DNA of 45,795 bases, taken from assembly GCA_025450755.1 (NCBI GenBank), contig JANWLR010000009.1:1-45795 (forward strand), in the 5' to 3' direction. Under the pieces are notes generated by a model that was not told where the DNA came from, made no database searches, and saw only the letters and a list, made by a program, of their open reading frames with translations. Positions 7,779-18,828 of this stretch are shown in pieces. The DNA comes from Sphingomicrobium sp. GTDB lineage: Bacteria > Pseudomonadota > Alphaproteobacteria > Sphingomonadales > Sphingomonadaceae. The first letter of the stretch is position 1. Every line of letters starts with the position of its first letter. The translations under genes were made by a program, and so were the position numbers.

Positions 7779-10004
7779 TTGCGGACGAGATTTGTCTGGT
7801 GGTCGGCGCTTCCCATGCTCTTGGCGGTTCCGGTGGCCGCCGCGGCGCAATCGTCGCCGGAGCCTGCGCCGTCAGCGAAGACGCCGTTGGTCGCGCTCAC
7901 CGATGAGAATCAGATCGTCACCTTCAGCGCGGATATGGTGACCTACGACAACGACGCGGACGTGGTCACGGCGAGCGGCGAAGTGCGCATGAATCGCGAG
8001 GGCAATTATCTTGCCGCCGACCAGGTCATTTGGGATCGCAAGTCGGGGCAGGTCTATGCCCGAGGCAACGTCGTCATGACCACGCCTCAGGGCGACAAGC
8101 TCGTCGGTGACAACGTCCAGCTTACCGACACGCTCAAGGACGGCACGGTCGACAATCTCATGGTCGTCCTCGAAAGCGGAGGCAGGGTCGCAGCAAGGCT
8201 CGGCACGCGCGTGAACGGAGTCATGACGTTCTACGACGCAATCTACACTCCCTGTCCTGTAACGACCGAGACCGGCTGTCCGAAGCGGCCGAGCTGGTCG
8301 ATCACCGCCGTGCGCGTCATTGACGACCCGAAGAGTTCGCGAGTGCGCTTCGAAGGGGGGCGGCTGCAGCTATTCGGGATCAATTTGCCGCTCTTGCCCG
8401 TCTTTCAGATCGCTCGCGGTAACGAAGGCGCGAGCGGTTGGCTCGTTCCCGAGTTCTCAATCTCCAGTCGCAACGGCTTTTCGATCGGCGAGCCTTACCA
8501 CTGGCAAATCGCGTCCAATCGCGATCTTACGATTACGCCGCACGTCTACACCGGAGTCCTTCCGGCGATTGAGGCAAAATACCGCGACTTGAGCAGCCTC
8601 GGCGCATTTCAGGTCAGCGGCTTCCTCACCTACGGCAGGATCGACAATCTGGATCCCGCCTCGACCGCCGACAACCATTCCTTTCGGGGCTATTTCGAAA
8701 GCAACGGAAAGTGGCAGCTGGATCCAGAATGGAGCGTTACCGAATCGCTTCGCTTTGCAACTGACAAGACCGTTACTCGGCGATACGACATCACCAATGA
8801 TGACAGGCTCCGAAGCGTCATCAACGCCGAGCGGATCACGCCCGACAGCTACGTTTCGATCGCTGGCTGGGCGTTCCAGGGATTGCGCGTCGACGACAAT
8901 CAGAAACAGATTCCGATCGCTTTGCCTGCAATCGACGCTCGATTCCGATTCGACGACATCGCGGGCGGTCATCTCCAGCTCCAAGGCAACAGCCTCTCGA
9001 TTCTCCGCGTCGACGGTCAGGATACGCAGCGCGCATTCGTCAGCGCCGAATGGGACCTGAGGCGGCTCACGCCCTGGGGGCAGGAAGTCACGTTGACTGC
9101 TTATGGTCGCGGGGACGTCTATCACACCGATGATTCCGCGGACACGAGCGTTGCCATCTATCGTGGGATTGATGGTTGGCATGCCCGAGCGATCGGTGCG
9201 CTTGCGGCAGACATCAAATGGCCGTTCATCGGCCCGCTGCTCGGCGGCATTCAGCGGCTGGTGCCGCGAGTCCAGGTGGTTCTGACGCCGCCGACTGCAA
9301 ACATGGATATTCCGAACGAAGACGCCCGCGCGATCGACCTCCAGGATAGCAACCTGTTCGCGCTCAATCGCTTCCCGGGCTACGACCGATGGGAGGATGC
9401 GTCCCGGATCACCTATGGATTTGATTGGTCGCTCGAGCGGAAGAACCTGTCGATCGAGAGCAATGTCGGTCAGAGTTTCAGATTGGTGCATCTGACAGAT
9501 ATTTTCCCTGAAGGAACAGGACTTACCGACCGCGTTTCAGATATCGTTGGAAGAACGAGCATCCGCTACGGCCGCTTCATCGACCTCACCGAACGTTATC
9601 GGCTAGACAAGGACACGCTTGCAGTTCGCCGGAATGAAATCGACCTCACCGTCGGGACGAAGCAGACCTACGCGCAAATCGGCTATTTGAGGCTCAACCG
9701 GAACATCGACCCGACCGTCGAGGATTTGCGCGACGTGGAAGAACTGCGTGTCGCCGCTCGGATCCTGTTCCGCCGCTACTGGTCGATCTTCGGCGCAAGC
9801 GTCATCGACCTCACCGACAAAAATGAGGACCCGCTTTCTCTCGCCGACGGATTCGAGCCGGTCCGCAACCGCCTCGGAATTGAATATGAGGACGAATGTT
9901 TGGCAATTGGCGTCACGTGGCGCCGCGACTATGAGCGCATCGGGGCATTCCGTAAGGGCAACACCTTCTTAGTTCACTTGGCTTTCAAAGGGGTGAGCCG
10001 CTAA
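7779..10004 (+). CDS. lptD: LPS-assembly outer membrane protein LptD
   Basis: Outer-membrane translocon that inserts lipopolysaccharide into the outer leaflet, working with LptE. The 741-aa product starts at a TTG (an in-frame TAA lies 21 bp upstream, so little choice is left) with a signal peptide ending near VAAAAQ. Residues ~45-130 form the jelly-roll N-domain with the OstA-like repeats (VTYDNDADVVTASGEVRM and VIWDRKSGQVYARGNVVM). The rest is the large beta-barrel domain, ending in the aromatic-rich strands VTWRRDYER and TFLVHLAFKGVSR. Cys159 and Cys167 plus a C-terminal Cys may form the stabilising disulphides. The next gene is surA, whose product helps fold LptD in other bacteria; lptD-surA-pdxA-rsmA is the classical order. 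Confidence 0.95.
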   Translation: MRTRFVWWSALPMLLAVPVAAAAQSSPEPAPSAKTPLVALTDENQIVTFSADMVTYDNDADVVTASGEVRMNREGNYLAADQVIWDRKSGQVYARGNVVMTTPQGDKLVGDNVQLTDTLKDGTVDNLMVVLESGGRVAARLGTRVNGVMTFYDAIYTPCPVTTETGCPKRPSWSITAVRVIDDPKSSRVRFEGGRLQLFGINLPLLPVFQIARGNEGASGWLVPEFSISSRNGFSIGEPYHWQIASNRDLTITPHVYTGVLPAIEAKYRDLSSLGAFQVSGFLTYGRIDNLDPASTADNHSFRGYFESNGKWQLDPEWSVTESLRFATDKTVTRRYDITNDDRLRSVINAERITPDSYVSIAGWAFQGLRVDDNQKQIPIALPAIDARFRFDDIAGGHLQLQGNSLSILRVDGQDTQRAFVSAEWDLRRLTPWGQEVTLTAYGRGDVYHTDDSADTSVAIYRGIDGWHARAIGALAADIKWPFIGPLLGGIQRLVPRVQVVLTPPTANMDIPNEDARAIDLQDSNLFALNRFPGYDRWEDASRITYGFDWSLERKNLSIESNVGQSFRLVHLTDIFPEGTGLTDRVSDIVGRTSIRYGRFIDLTERYRLDKDTLAVRRNEIDLTVGTKQTYAQIGYLRLNRNIDPTVEDLRDVEELRVAARILFRRYWSIFGASVIDLTDKNEDPLSLADGFEPVRNRLGIEYEDECLAIGVTWRRDYERIGAFRKGNTFLVHLAFKGVSR

Positions 10005-10065
10005 GCCTGCGTTCAGCGGGCCTCAAGCATTGGCAATCATTGGAAAACTTAAGGAAAATCCAACA

Positions 10066-11433
10066 GTGGCAGCAGTTATTCGACTGAATCGACGGCGCGC
10101 GATCGTCGCTGGGGGCGCGCTGGCGTTGCTGGCCGGAAGCGGCGCGTTCGCGCAGGATAGGAATCAAACGACCGACCAGCCACAGGCCAACAGCACTGAA
10201 TCGCTAAAGCTGCCGCAAAATCCTCAATTGTTCGGCAACGCCATGCCGTCGGTCGTAAAGGCAACCGCCATCGTCAACGGGGACGTGATCACCCAGACCG
10301 ATGTCCAACAGCGCCTGGCGTTGCTTGCGATTGCGAACGGAGGGCAGATTCCGCCGGATCAAATAAAGCCGCTAAGCGAGCAGGTGCTCCGAAACCTGAT
10401 CGACGAGACCCTGCAGATCCAGGCCGCCAAACAAGAGAAAATCACCGTCAAAGCGTCTGACATCGACAAAACAGTCGAGCGTGTGGCGCAAAACGTGAAA
10501 AAGACGCCCGACCAACTTGCCGATTATCTCCAGGCGAATGGATCGAACATCCGGTCGCTTCGCCGGCAGGTTGAAGGAGAGATTGCCTGGCGGCGCCTCC
10601 AGCAAGCAAAGATCGAGGACAGCGTCAGCGTCGGCGACGATGAGGTCAAGGCTGTTCTCGACAAGCTCAATGCGTCGAAGGGAACAGAGGAGTATCGGGT
10701 CGGCGAAATATATCTGTCGGCGACGCCGGCGACCCAGTCCCAGACCCTGGACAATGCCAACAAGATCCTGACGCAACTTCGGCAGGGTGCCTCATTTGCG
10801 GGCTATGCGCGTGAATATTCGCAGTCATCCTCAGCTGCCGTCGGCGGAGACCTCGGCTGGGTCCGGCCCGAGCAGCTGCCGGGACCGCTCGCATCTGCGC
10901 TACAGCAAATGCAGCCGGGCTCGATCAGCGAACCCATTCCGGTCGCCGGTGGCTTTTCGATCCTCGCGGTCCAGGACACGCGGAAGATCTTGACGCCAGA
11001 TCCGCGCGACGCGGTTCTGAGCCTGAAGCAAGTCTCGATCACTTTCCCGAAAGGCACGACGCGGGAAGCTGCCGAGCCGGTCGTCTCGCGTTTCGCTGAC
11101 GCGGTGAAGAATATCGGCGGCTGCGGCGGCGCGGAAAAGATCGCCGCAGAATTTCACGGCGATGTCGTGACCAGCGATCAGGTCAAGATGCGTGACCTGC
11201 CGACTGCATTGCAAAACCTGATGCTTCCAATGCAAGTCGGGCAGGCAACGCAGCCGTTCGGTTCGCTCGAGGAAGGCGTCCGCACGTTGGTCATCTGCGG
11301 CCGGGACCAAGTCGATGCGACGGCGCCGAGCTACGATGACATCTACAACCAGCTCAACGAGGAGCGCATCAACTCTCGCGCCCAGCGCTATCTGCGCGAC
11401 CTGCGGCGCGACGCGGTGATCGAATTTCGTTGA
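10066..11433 (+). CDS. surA: Periplasmic chaperone / peptidyl-prolyl isomerase SurA
   Basis: Periplasmic chaperone for outer-membrane proteins, including LptD encoded just upstream. It has an N-terminal signal segment (RRRAIVAGGALALLAGSGAF), a SurA N-terminal chaperone domain (about residues 65-190; VNGDVITQTDVQQRLALLAI), and a parvulin domain of about 100 residues from EYRVGEIYLSAT to GGFSILAVQD, with GGDLGWVRPEQLPGPL. A C-terminal region may represent a second, degenerate parvulin domain. I chose a GTG at 10066, preceded by AAGGA, as start; a TTG at 10030 in the same frame is the alternative and would add 12 residues before the signal peptide. The NRRRAIV motif looks Tat-like but is not a full consensus. 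Confidence 0.92.
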   Translation: MAAVIRLNRRRAIVAGGALALLAGSGAFAQDRNQTTDQPQANSTESLKLPQNPQLFGNAMPSVVKATAIVNGDVITQTDVQQRLALLAIANGGQIPPDQIKPLSEQVLRNLIDETLQIQAAKQEKITVKASDIDKTVERVAQNVKKTPDQLADYLQANGSNIRSLRRQVEGEIAWRRLQQAKIEDSVSVGDDEVKAVLDKLNASKGTEEYRVGEIYLSATPATQSQTLDNANKILTQLRQGASFAGYAREYSQSSSAAVGGDLGWVRPEQLPGPLASALQQMQPGSISEPIPVAGGFSILAVQDTRKILTPDPRDAVLSLKQVSITFPKGTTREAAEPVVSRFADAVKNIGGCGGAEKIAAEFHGDVVTSDQVKMRDLPTALQNLMLPMQVGQATQPFGSLEEGVRTLVICGRDQVDATAPSYDDIYNQLNEERINSRAQRYLRDLRRDAVIEFR

Positions 11434-11464
11434 TCGGAAATTCGCCGGTCAGGAGACACGGCTG

Positions 11465-12472
11465 ATGGTCAGTGCTGCCTTCTGCCCACTTGCGGTCTCG
11501 CTCGGCGATCCTGCCGGCATTGGGCCCGAAGTAATCGCGAAGTGCTGGGACAATCGCGAAACTTTTGGATTGCCGCCATTCGTTGTGATCGGCGATCCAC
11601 GGTCCCTTGCCGCCGTTTGGGACGGCCCGATTGAAACTGTCGAAGATCCGCGCGAAGCTGACTCAGCGTTCGATTATGGCCTGCCGGTGATCCAGCTGAA
11701 TGCGCCGAAGGCTGATCTACCCGGGCACCCTAGCGTCGCAGGCGCGCACACCTCGCTCGATTCGCTTGAGATCGCCGTCGGCCTCGCTCGCTCGGGCTCG
11801 GCCTCCGCAGTGGTGACCGGGCCTGTGGCAAAGGAACAGCTTTATGCCATTGGCTTCCAGCATCCGGGACAGACGGAGTTCGTCGCCGAGCGATGCGGGG
11901 TCTCTCCGGGTAAGGTCGTGATGATGCTCGCCGGGCCGACGCTGCGGACCGTGCCCGTCACCACCCACCTTCCGTTGAGCGCAGTTCCAGCAGCTTTGAA
12001 CAGCGCGCTTATCGAGTCCCGTGGCCGAGCTGCTCTCCGCGGATTGCAACGGAACTTCGGAATTGCCGAACCGCGGCTTGCGATCTCCGGTCTCAATCCC
12101 CACGGCGGTGAAGGCGGACAGCTGGGACGCGAAGAGATCGAGATCATCGAACCCGCGATCGCCGCGCTTGCGGCGGAAGGCTGGTGCGTCACCGGTCCTC
12201 ATCCCGCCGACACGATGTTCCACGCGCGTGAGCGGGCCAAGTATGACGCGGCGCTTTGCATGTACCACGACCAGGCGCTGATCCCGATCAAGGCGCTTCA
12301 TTTCGAAGAGGCGGTCAACGTGACGCTTGGATTGCCGATCGTTCGCACGGCTCCGGACCACGGCACGGCATTTGATATCGCCGGTCAGGATCGTGCTGAT
12401 CCCCGGCCGATGGCGGCGGCAATCCGGATGGCTGCGGAAAATGCCGCAATGCGCGCCGAAGCTGTCGCTTGA
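11465..12472 (+). CDS. pdxA: 4-hydroxythreonine-4-phosphate dehydrogenase
   Basis: Oxidises 4-phosphohydroxy-L-threonine in the DXP-dependent pyridoxal phosphate pathway. Signatures: LAVSLGDPAGIGPEVIAK at the N-terminus, GLNPHGGEGGQLGREEIEII, and the metal-binding MYHDQALIPIKAL with PDHGTAFDIAG. Length is 335 aa, as expected. A GGAGA sequence lies before the ATG at 11465. The stop overlaps the rsmA start (TTGA), so the two are coupled, as in many proteobacteria. Confidence 0.96.
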   Translation: MVSAAFCPLAVSLGDPAGIGPEVIAKCWDNRETFGLPPFVVIGDPRSLAAVWDGPIETVEDPREADSAFDYGLPVIQLNAPKADLPGHPSVAGAHTSLDSLEIAVGLARSGSASAVVTGPVAKEQLYAIGFQHPGQTEFVAERCGVSPGKVVMMLAGPTLRTVPVTTHLPLSAVPAALNSALIESRGRAALRGLQRNFGIAEPRLAISGLNPHGGEGGQLGREEIEIIEPAIAALAAEGWCVTGPHPADTMFHARERAKYDAALCMYHDQALIPIKALHFEEAVNVTLGLPIVRTAPDHGTAFDIAGQDRADPRPMAAAIRMAAENAAMRAEAVA

Positions 12473-13335
12473 GTTCACCGCTAGAACCGCTCCGCGATGT
12501 GATTGCCCGGCACGGGCTTAGCGCGAGCAAGGCGCTTGGGCAGAATTTCATCCTTGATCGCATGTTGCTCGCCCGCGTGGCGGCGGTCCCCGGGCCGCTC
12601 GAAGGCCAAAGCGTATACGAGGTCGGTCCCGGCCCCGGCGGCCTCACCCGTGCCTTGCTTGACGCCGGCGCTTCCGTCGTCGCGGTCGAACGCGACCGCC
12701 GGTGCCTTCCGGCGCTTGCCGAGCTGCACACCTCGTTCGGCGAGCATCTGGAGATTCTTGAAGGCGACGCACTGCGGGTGGACGAGCGCAGCATCGTCGG
12801 AGGCGCGCACGTGGTCGCCAACCTGCCCTACAACATAGGGACTGCGCTGCTCCTCAAATGGCTAGGCGGTGACTGGCCGCCGTGGTGGCGGTCGCTCACG
12901 CTCATGTTTCAAAAGGAAGTGGCTGACCGGATCGTCGCCCAGCCGGGGAGCGACTCTTACGGCCGCCTCTCGGTCGCGGCGCAGTGGCGCGCACGCCCGC
13001 GCATTGCGATGACAGTAAACCGGTCGGCATTCGTGCCTCCGCCCAAGGTCACGTCAGCGGTAGTCCACATCGTTGCGGCGGAGCAGCCGCCGTCAGTAAG
13101 CCCGAAAACGCTCGAGTGGCTAACCGAGGCAGCCTTCGGTCAGCGCCGGAAGATGCTCCGCTCCAGCCTGAAGTCAGTTCCGGGCGCTCTTGAAGCAGCG
13201 GCTGCCTTGGGGATCGACACGATGAGGCGAGCAGAAACGCTTAGCGTCGGAGAGTGGGTGGAACTGGCGCGGGCGCTCAGTCCTTCTTCGGAGTCTCCGG
13301 CGTCTTCGCGGACGCGACAGTCGGGCCACGGGTAA
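12469..13335 (+). CDS. rsmA: 16S rRNA dimethyladenosine transferase
   Basis: Dimethylates the two adjacent adenines near the 3' end of 16S rRNA during late 30S assembly. The protein begins (TTG start) and soon shows KALGQNFILD, the SAM motif I YEVGPGPGGLTRALLDAG with VVAVERD, and motif IV VANLPYNIGTALL. Length 288 aa is slightly above the usual ~275 because of a C-terminal Ser/Arg tail (SPSSESPASSRTRQSGHG). That tail is encoded in DNA that overlaps the 3' end of the convergent TPR gene by 59 bp. The TTG start overlaps the pdxA stop. Confidence 0.95.
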   Translation: MSSPLEPLRDVIARHGLSASKALGQNFILDRMLLARVAAVPGPLEGQSVYEVGPGPGGLTRALLDAGASVVAVERDRRCLPALAELHTSFGEHLEILEGDALRVDERSIVGGAHVVANLPYNIGTALLLKWLGGDWPPWWRSLTLMFQKEVADRIVAQPGSDSYGRLSVAAQWRARPRIAMTVNRSAFVPPPKVTSAVVHIVAAEQPPSVSPKTLEWLTEAAFGQRRKMLRSSLKSVPGALEAAAALGIDTMRRAETLSVGEWVELARALSPSSESPASSRTRQSGHG

Positions 13336-13774
13336 TCGCGGCCGACAGCTCAGCGCTCTGCGGACATGCCTTTCCGCCGCAAATTTGCTGAAGCTTCTGA
13401 AGGTTCGCCTGCGCACGCGGCACTGCGCCGAGCTCGACCATTGCCTCGCCCTGCACGGCGATCGCATCAGGGTCGTTAGGCTCGATGAGGAGCGCCTTGC
13501 TGGTCATCCGGATCGCCTTGCCGAACAAATGCTGTTTCTCGGCGACTCGGGCCATATCAACAAATGCGCCGCGGTTGCGCGGATCAACCGCGAGAGCAGT
13601 CTCGAGCGCATCCTCGGCTTGTTCGAGCTTGCCGGCGCCCATGAGCTCCTTGGCCTGCCGCTGCAGCTCGAGTGACTTGGGCGCAATCTGATCGTCGGGC
13701 CGTTGGCTAGCAACGGGCGTCGCAAACGCCACGCCGGCAAGTCCGATCAGAAAAAGACTGGGCAAGGATCGCAT
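13277..13774 (-). CDS. Secreted tetratricopeptide repeat protein
   Basis: A 165-aa protein with a signal peptide (MRSLPSLFLIGLAGVAFATP...) and about three TPR units: KELMGAGKLEQAEDALETAL, FVDMARVAEKQHLFGKAIRM and GEAMVELGAVPRAQANLQKL. Two cysteines close to the C-terminus (ICGGKACPQSAEL) could form a disulphide. Predicted periplasmic, with a protein-interaction scaffold role. The ATG at 13774 has a GGAGAA site 6 nt upstream; a GTG four codons earlier overlaps that site and is less likely. It follows the RsmB-like gene by 27 bp, and its 3' end overlaps rsmA on the other strand. Confidence 0.85.
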   Translation of the reverse strand: MRSLPSLFLIGLAGVAFATPVASQRPDDQIAPKSLELQRQAKELMGAGKLEQAEDALETALAVDPRNRGAFVDMARVAEKQHLFGKAIRMTSKALLIEPNDPDAIAVQGEAMVELGAVPRAQANLQKLQQICGGKACPQSAELSAAITRGPTVASAKTPETPKKD

Positions 13775-13801
13775 CAACTTCTCCACCTGTCGTCGCCGGG
13801 A

Positions 13802-14977
13802 TTAGCATGGTCGGCCGAGCCGCGCGACGAAAAAGCCGTCGGTTCGGTCGTGGCCAGGAGTCAACAGCCTGCCCGCTTCGTCCGGACGCCCTCCGGCAAT
13901 GGGCGTTTCCTCACTAATCCAGGATGAACGATCTCGAAGGAAGCTTTCAATCTGCCCTGCCCCTTCACGGGACAAGATTGAACAGACCGCGTAAACGAGC
14001 CGGCCGCCGGGCTTCACGAGCTCCGCACCGATGCCAAGCAAGCGCTGCTGCAATGCGATGAGGCGGTCGAGCCTTTCGGCTGTCAATCGCCATCGCCCTT
14101 CAGGGTTTCGCCTCCAGGTTCCGCTTCCCGAACAGGGCGCATCGACAAGAACGAGGTCGGCGCCTTCGCGCCACTCGCCGAGCTCGTCGATTTCGCGCGG
14201 CGGACTGAGCAGACGCGTGTCGATTGCTGCCCCTGCCCTGGCGGCGCGAGGAGCAAGCTTCGACAGGCGATTACGGTTGCTGTCGGCCGCGAGGATGATT
14301 GCCGTCGGGGCCGCTGCAGCAAGAGCGAGTGACTTGCCCCCGGCTCCGGCGCAAAGGTCGAGCAGGCGCTCTCCAAGCATCGGCTCGCATGCAAGCGCGA
14401 TCAGTTGGCTGCCCTCATCCTGCACTTCAACCAAGCCCGCAGCAAATGCGCGATGATCGTCGACGCGGCTGTCAGGCGGCAGGCGGATTCCCCATGGACT
14501 TAGGGGGGTCGGCTCGCCTGCGGGAAACTCGATGAGCAGCGAGTCGCGCGAAGCTCTTGCGACATTGACCCGCAAATCGACCGGCGCGCGCTCTAGCAAC
14601 GCCGGCCATTCGCTTTCCGAAACCAGCGTCGAGAGCGCCGGCCGAAGCCAAGCCGGTATGATCGATGCTTCGGCGACTTCCTGCCCTTCGTTCACCGGCT
14701 CAGGGCCGCGTGGTTGACCGAATAATTCGCTCAAAGCGGGCTCGTCCTGGGCGAGACCCACGACGGCCGCTCGACCGTTAACCGGCCGCTCGGCTGATCT
14801 TCGGATTGCTCTGAATACGAGCTCGCGGACTGCGCGCCGGTCCTTCGAGCCTGCGTATCGCCTATGCTTGAAATAGCGGGTCACGATCGAGTCCGCGGGC
14901 GGACCGTCGTCACGCGCCGACGTGATCACCTCATCGAGAATCTCGACCGCCGCCTGCAAGCGCGCCGCAGGAGTCAT
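13802..14977 (-). CDS. RsmB/NOP-family 5-methylcytosine rRNA methyltransferase
   Basis: SAM-dependent RNA cytosine-C5 methyltransferase. SAM motif I is LLDLCAGAGGKSLALAAAAP, motif IV with one of the two catalytic cysteines is VLVDAPCSGSGTWRRNPEGR, and the second Cys lies in LVYAVCSILSREGAGQI. The 391-aa length and N-terminal helical domain (YFKHRRYAGSKDRRAVRELV) match the RsmB-related proteins of sphingomonads rather than the ~430-aa E. coli RsmB with its NusB-like domain. It starts 3 bp after the guaB stop, so guaB and this gene form one operon. The exact target cytosine cannot be told from sequence. Confidence 0.9.
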   Translation of the reverse strand: MTPAARLQAAVEILDEVITSARDDGPPADSIVTRYFKHRRYAGSKDRRAVRELVFRAIRRSAERPVNGRAAVVGLAQDEPALSELFGQPRGPEPVNEGQEVAEASIIPAWLRPALSTLVSESEWPALLERAPVDLRVNVARASRDSLLIEFPAGEPTPLSPWGIRLPPDSRVDDHRAFAAGLVEVQDEGSQLIALACEPMLGERLLDLCAGAGGKSLALAAAAPTAIILAADSNRNRLSKLAPRAARAGAAIDTRLLSPPREIDELGEWREGADLVLVDAPCSGSGTWRRNPEGRWRLTAERLDRLIALQQRLLGIGAELVKPGGRLVYAVCSILSREGAGQIESFLRDRSSWISEETPIAGGRPDEAGRLLTPGHDRTDGFFVARLGRPC

Positions 14978-14980
14978 CGG

Positions 14981-17324
<2,344 letters not shown>

Positions 17325-17368
17325 CACCGTCGCATCATGCCCTGAACAAGGGAGAACGGGGAAGAGAA

Positions 17369-18340
17369 ATGCTGACGACTTTCATGGCTGCCGTTGCAGT
17401 CCTTGTCCTTTTGTACGTGATGATGGGCGTCAAGATCGTGCGCCAAGGCTACCGGTACACAATCGAACATTTCGGCCGATTTGTGCGCGTCGCCGAACCG
17501 GGCTTCAATTACGTGACGCCGTTCTTCTACCGCGTCGGGCGGCGGATCAACATGATGGAGCAGGTGCTCGAGATCCCCGGCCAGGAGATCATCACCAAGG
17601 ACAACGCCATGGTCGCCGTTGATGGCGTCGTGTTTTTCCAGGTCCTCGATCCCGCTAAAGCTGCCTATGAAGTCGCCGATCTCTATACCGCGATTACGGC
17701 GCTCTCGACGACCAATCTCAGGACCGTGATGGGGTCACTGGACCTCGACGAGACCCTGTCTCGACGTGACGAGATCAACACGAAGCTGCTCGCTGTGGTC
17801 GATCAGGCCACCGAATCCTGGGGCGTGAAAATTACCCGTGTCGAGCTTCGCGACATCCGCCCTCCGCAGGACATCGTAAATGCGATGACGCGCCAGATGA
17901 AGGCAGAGCGCGAGAAGCGCGCTGTGATTCTCGAGGCCGAAGGGCTCCGCCAATCGGCGATCCTCAAGGCCGAAGGCGAGAAGCAGTCTGCGATCCTATC
18001 GGCCGAGGGTTCGCGCGAAGCCGCGTTCCGTGAGGCGGAGGCACGCGAGCGTGCCGCCCAGGCCGAAGCAACAGCAACAAAAGCCGTCAGCGATGCGATC
18101 GAGCAGGGCAGCGCCCAGGCCATCAACTATTTCGTCGCGCAGAAATATGTCGAGGCCATCGCCGAGTTCGCCCGCTCGCCCAACGCGAAGACCATCCTCT
18201 TCCCTGTCGAGGCAACGCAGCTGATCGGCACCCTTGGTGGAATCGGTGAGCTGGCGAAGGAAGCGGTGGGCCGCGTTGCGGCAGCTCCGCAGGTGATCAA
18301 AGCCAAACCGATGCCGAACGTGCCCAAAGCCGGCCAATGA
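17369..18340 (+). CDS. SPFH/band-7 membrane protein (QmcA-type stomatin)
   Basis: A 323-aa stomatin/prohibitin-family protein. It has an N-terminal membrane segment (LTTFMAAVAVLVLLYVMMGV), then the SPFH domain starting at VRQGYRYTIEHFGRFVRVAE, and a long Ala/Glu-rich coiled coil with repeats of the type KAEGEKQSAILSAEGSREAA. The ATG at 17369 has a strong GGGGAAGAG site; longer reading-frame extension upstream has no support. It overlaps the nfeD-like gene by 4 bp; SPFH-NfeD pairs are a recognised module thought to organise membrane microdomains and support protease function. Confidence 0.92.
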   Translation: MLTTFMAAVAVLVLLYVMMGVKIVRQGYRYTIEHFGRFVRVAEPGFNYVTPFFYRVGRRINMMEQVLEIPGQEIITKDNAMVAVDGVVFFQVLDPAKAAYEVADLYTAITALSTTNLRTVMGSLDLDETLSRRDEINTKLLAVVDQATESWGVKITRVELRDIRPPQDIVNAMTRQMKAEREKRAVILEAEGLRQSAILKAEGEKQSAILSAEGSREAAFREAEARERAAQAEATATKAVSDAIEQGSAQAINYFVAQKYVEAIAEFARSPNAKTILFPVEATQLIGTLGGIGELAKEAVGRVAAAPQVIKAKPMPNVPKAGQ

Positions 18341-18828
18341 ACGGCCTGCCCTTCGATCCCGCGTGGCTGTGGCTGATCGGCGGAGTCGTGTTGCTGATCG
18401 CAGAGCTGATCGCCCCCGGCTTCTTTCTCGTCTTCATCGGCGGTGCAGCGATCGCGACCGGTTTTGCCTCACTGCTGCTTCCGCTCAGCCTGCCGCTGCA
18501 GCTGGCGATTTTCGCGATTCTCGCCGTCCTTGCGGCACGGATCGGAGGTCGGCGCGCCTATTCGATGCGCTACGATTACTCGCCTGACCCCTTTCTCAAT
18601 GACAGGGTCAGGCGACTCCTCGGAAAAGTGGTGGTCGCAACCCAGGCCATCGACACCAATGGCGGGCGCGTGAAAGTCGGCGACAGCGAATGGTCAGCGC
18701 GCGGCGGGCCCGCTCAGCCCGGCGAACGCGTCCGAATCGTCGACTTCGAAGGCAATTGCCTCAAGGTCGAGCCGGAACATGTCCTTCCGCTGCCGGAGGA
18801 ACCTTCCGCGCCGACTCCTCCCGAATGA
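18337..18828 (+). CDS. NfeD-like protein, partner of SPFH protein
   Basis: A 163-aa protein of the short NfeD type: two to three hydrophobic segments (LWLIGGVVLLIAELIAPGFF, LVFIGGAAIATGFASLLLPL and LQLAIFAILAVLAARIG) followed by a soluble C-terminal OB-fold domain (LLGKVVVATQAIDTNGGRVK, then GERVRIVDFEGNCLKVEP). It lacks the N-terminal ClpP-like protease domain of long NfeD proteins. Its ATG overlaps the SPFH gene stop. The last 68 bp overlap the 3' end of the DUF885 gene on the opposite strand, which encodes the acidic/proline tail (LPLPEEPSAPTPPE). Confidence 0.9.
   Translation: MNGLPFDPAWLWLIGGVVLLIAELIAPGFFLVFIGGAAIATGFASLLLPLSLPLQLAIFAILAVLAARIGGRRAYSMRYDYSPDPFLNDRVRRLLGKVVVATQAIDTNGGRVKVGDSEWSARGGPAQPGERVRIVDFEGNCLKVEPEHVLPLPEEPSAPTPPE

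Noticed and set aside
8457-9491. Long 344-codon minus-strand frame
   Set aside because: Lies wholly inside lptD on the opposite strand; high-GC third-position bias creates such shadows, and the peptide has no recognisable domain or signal.
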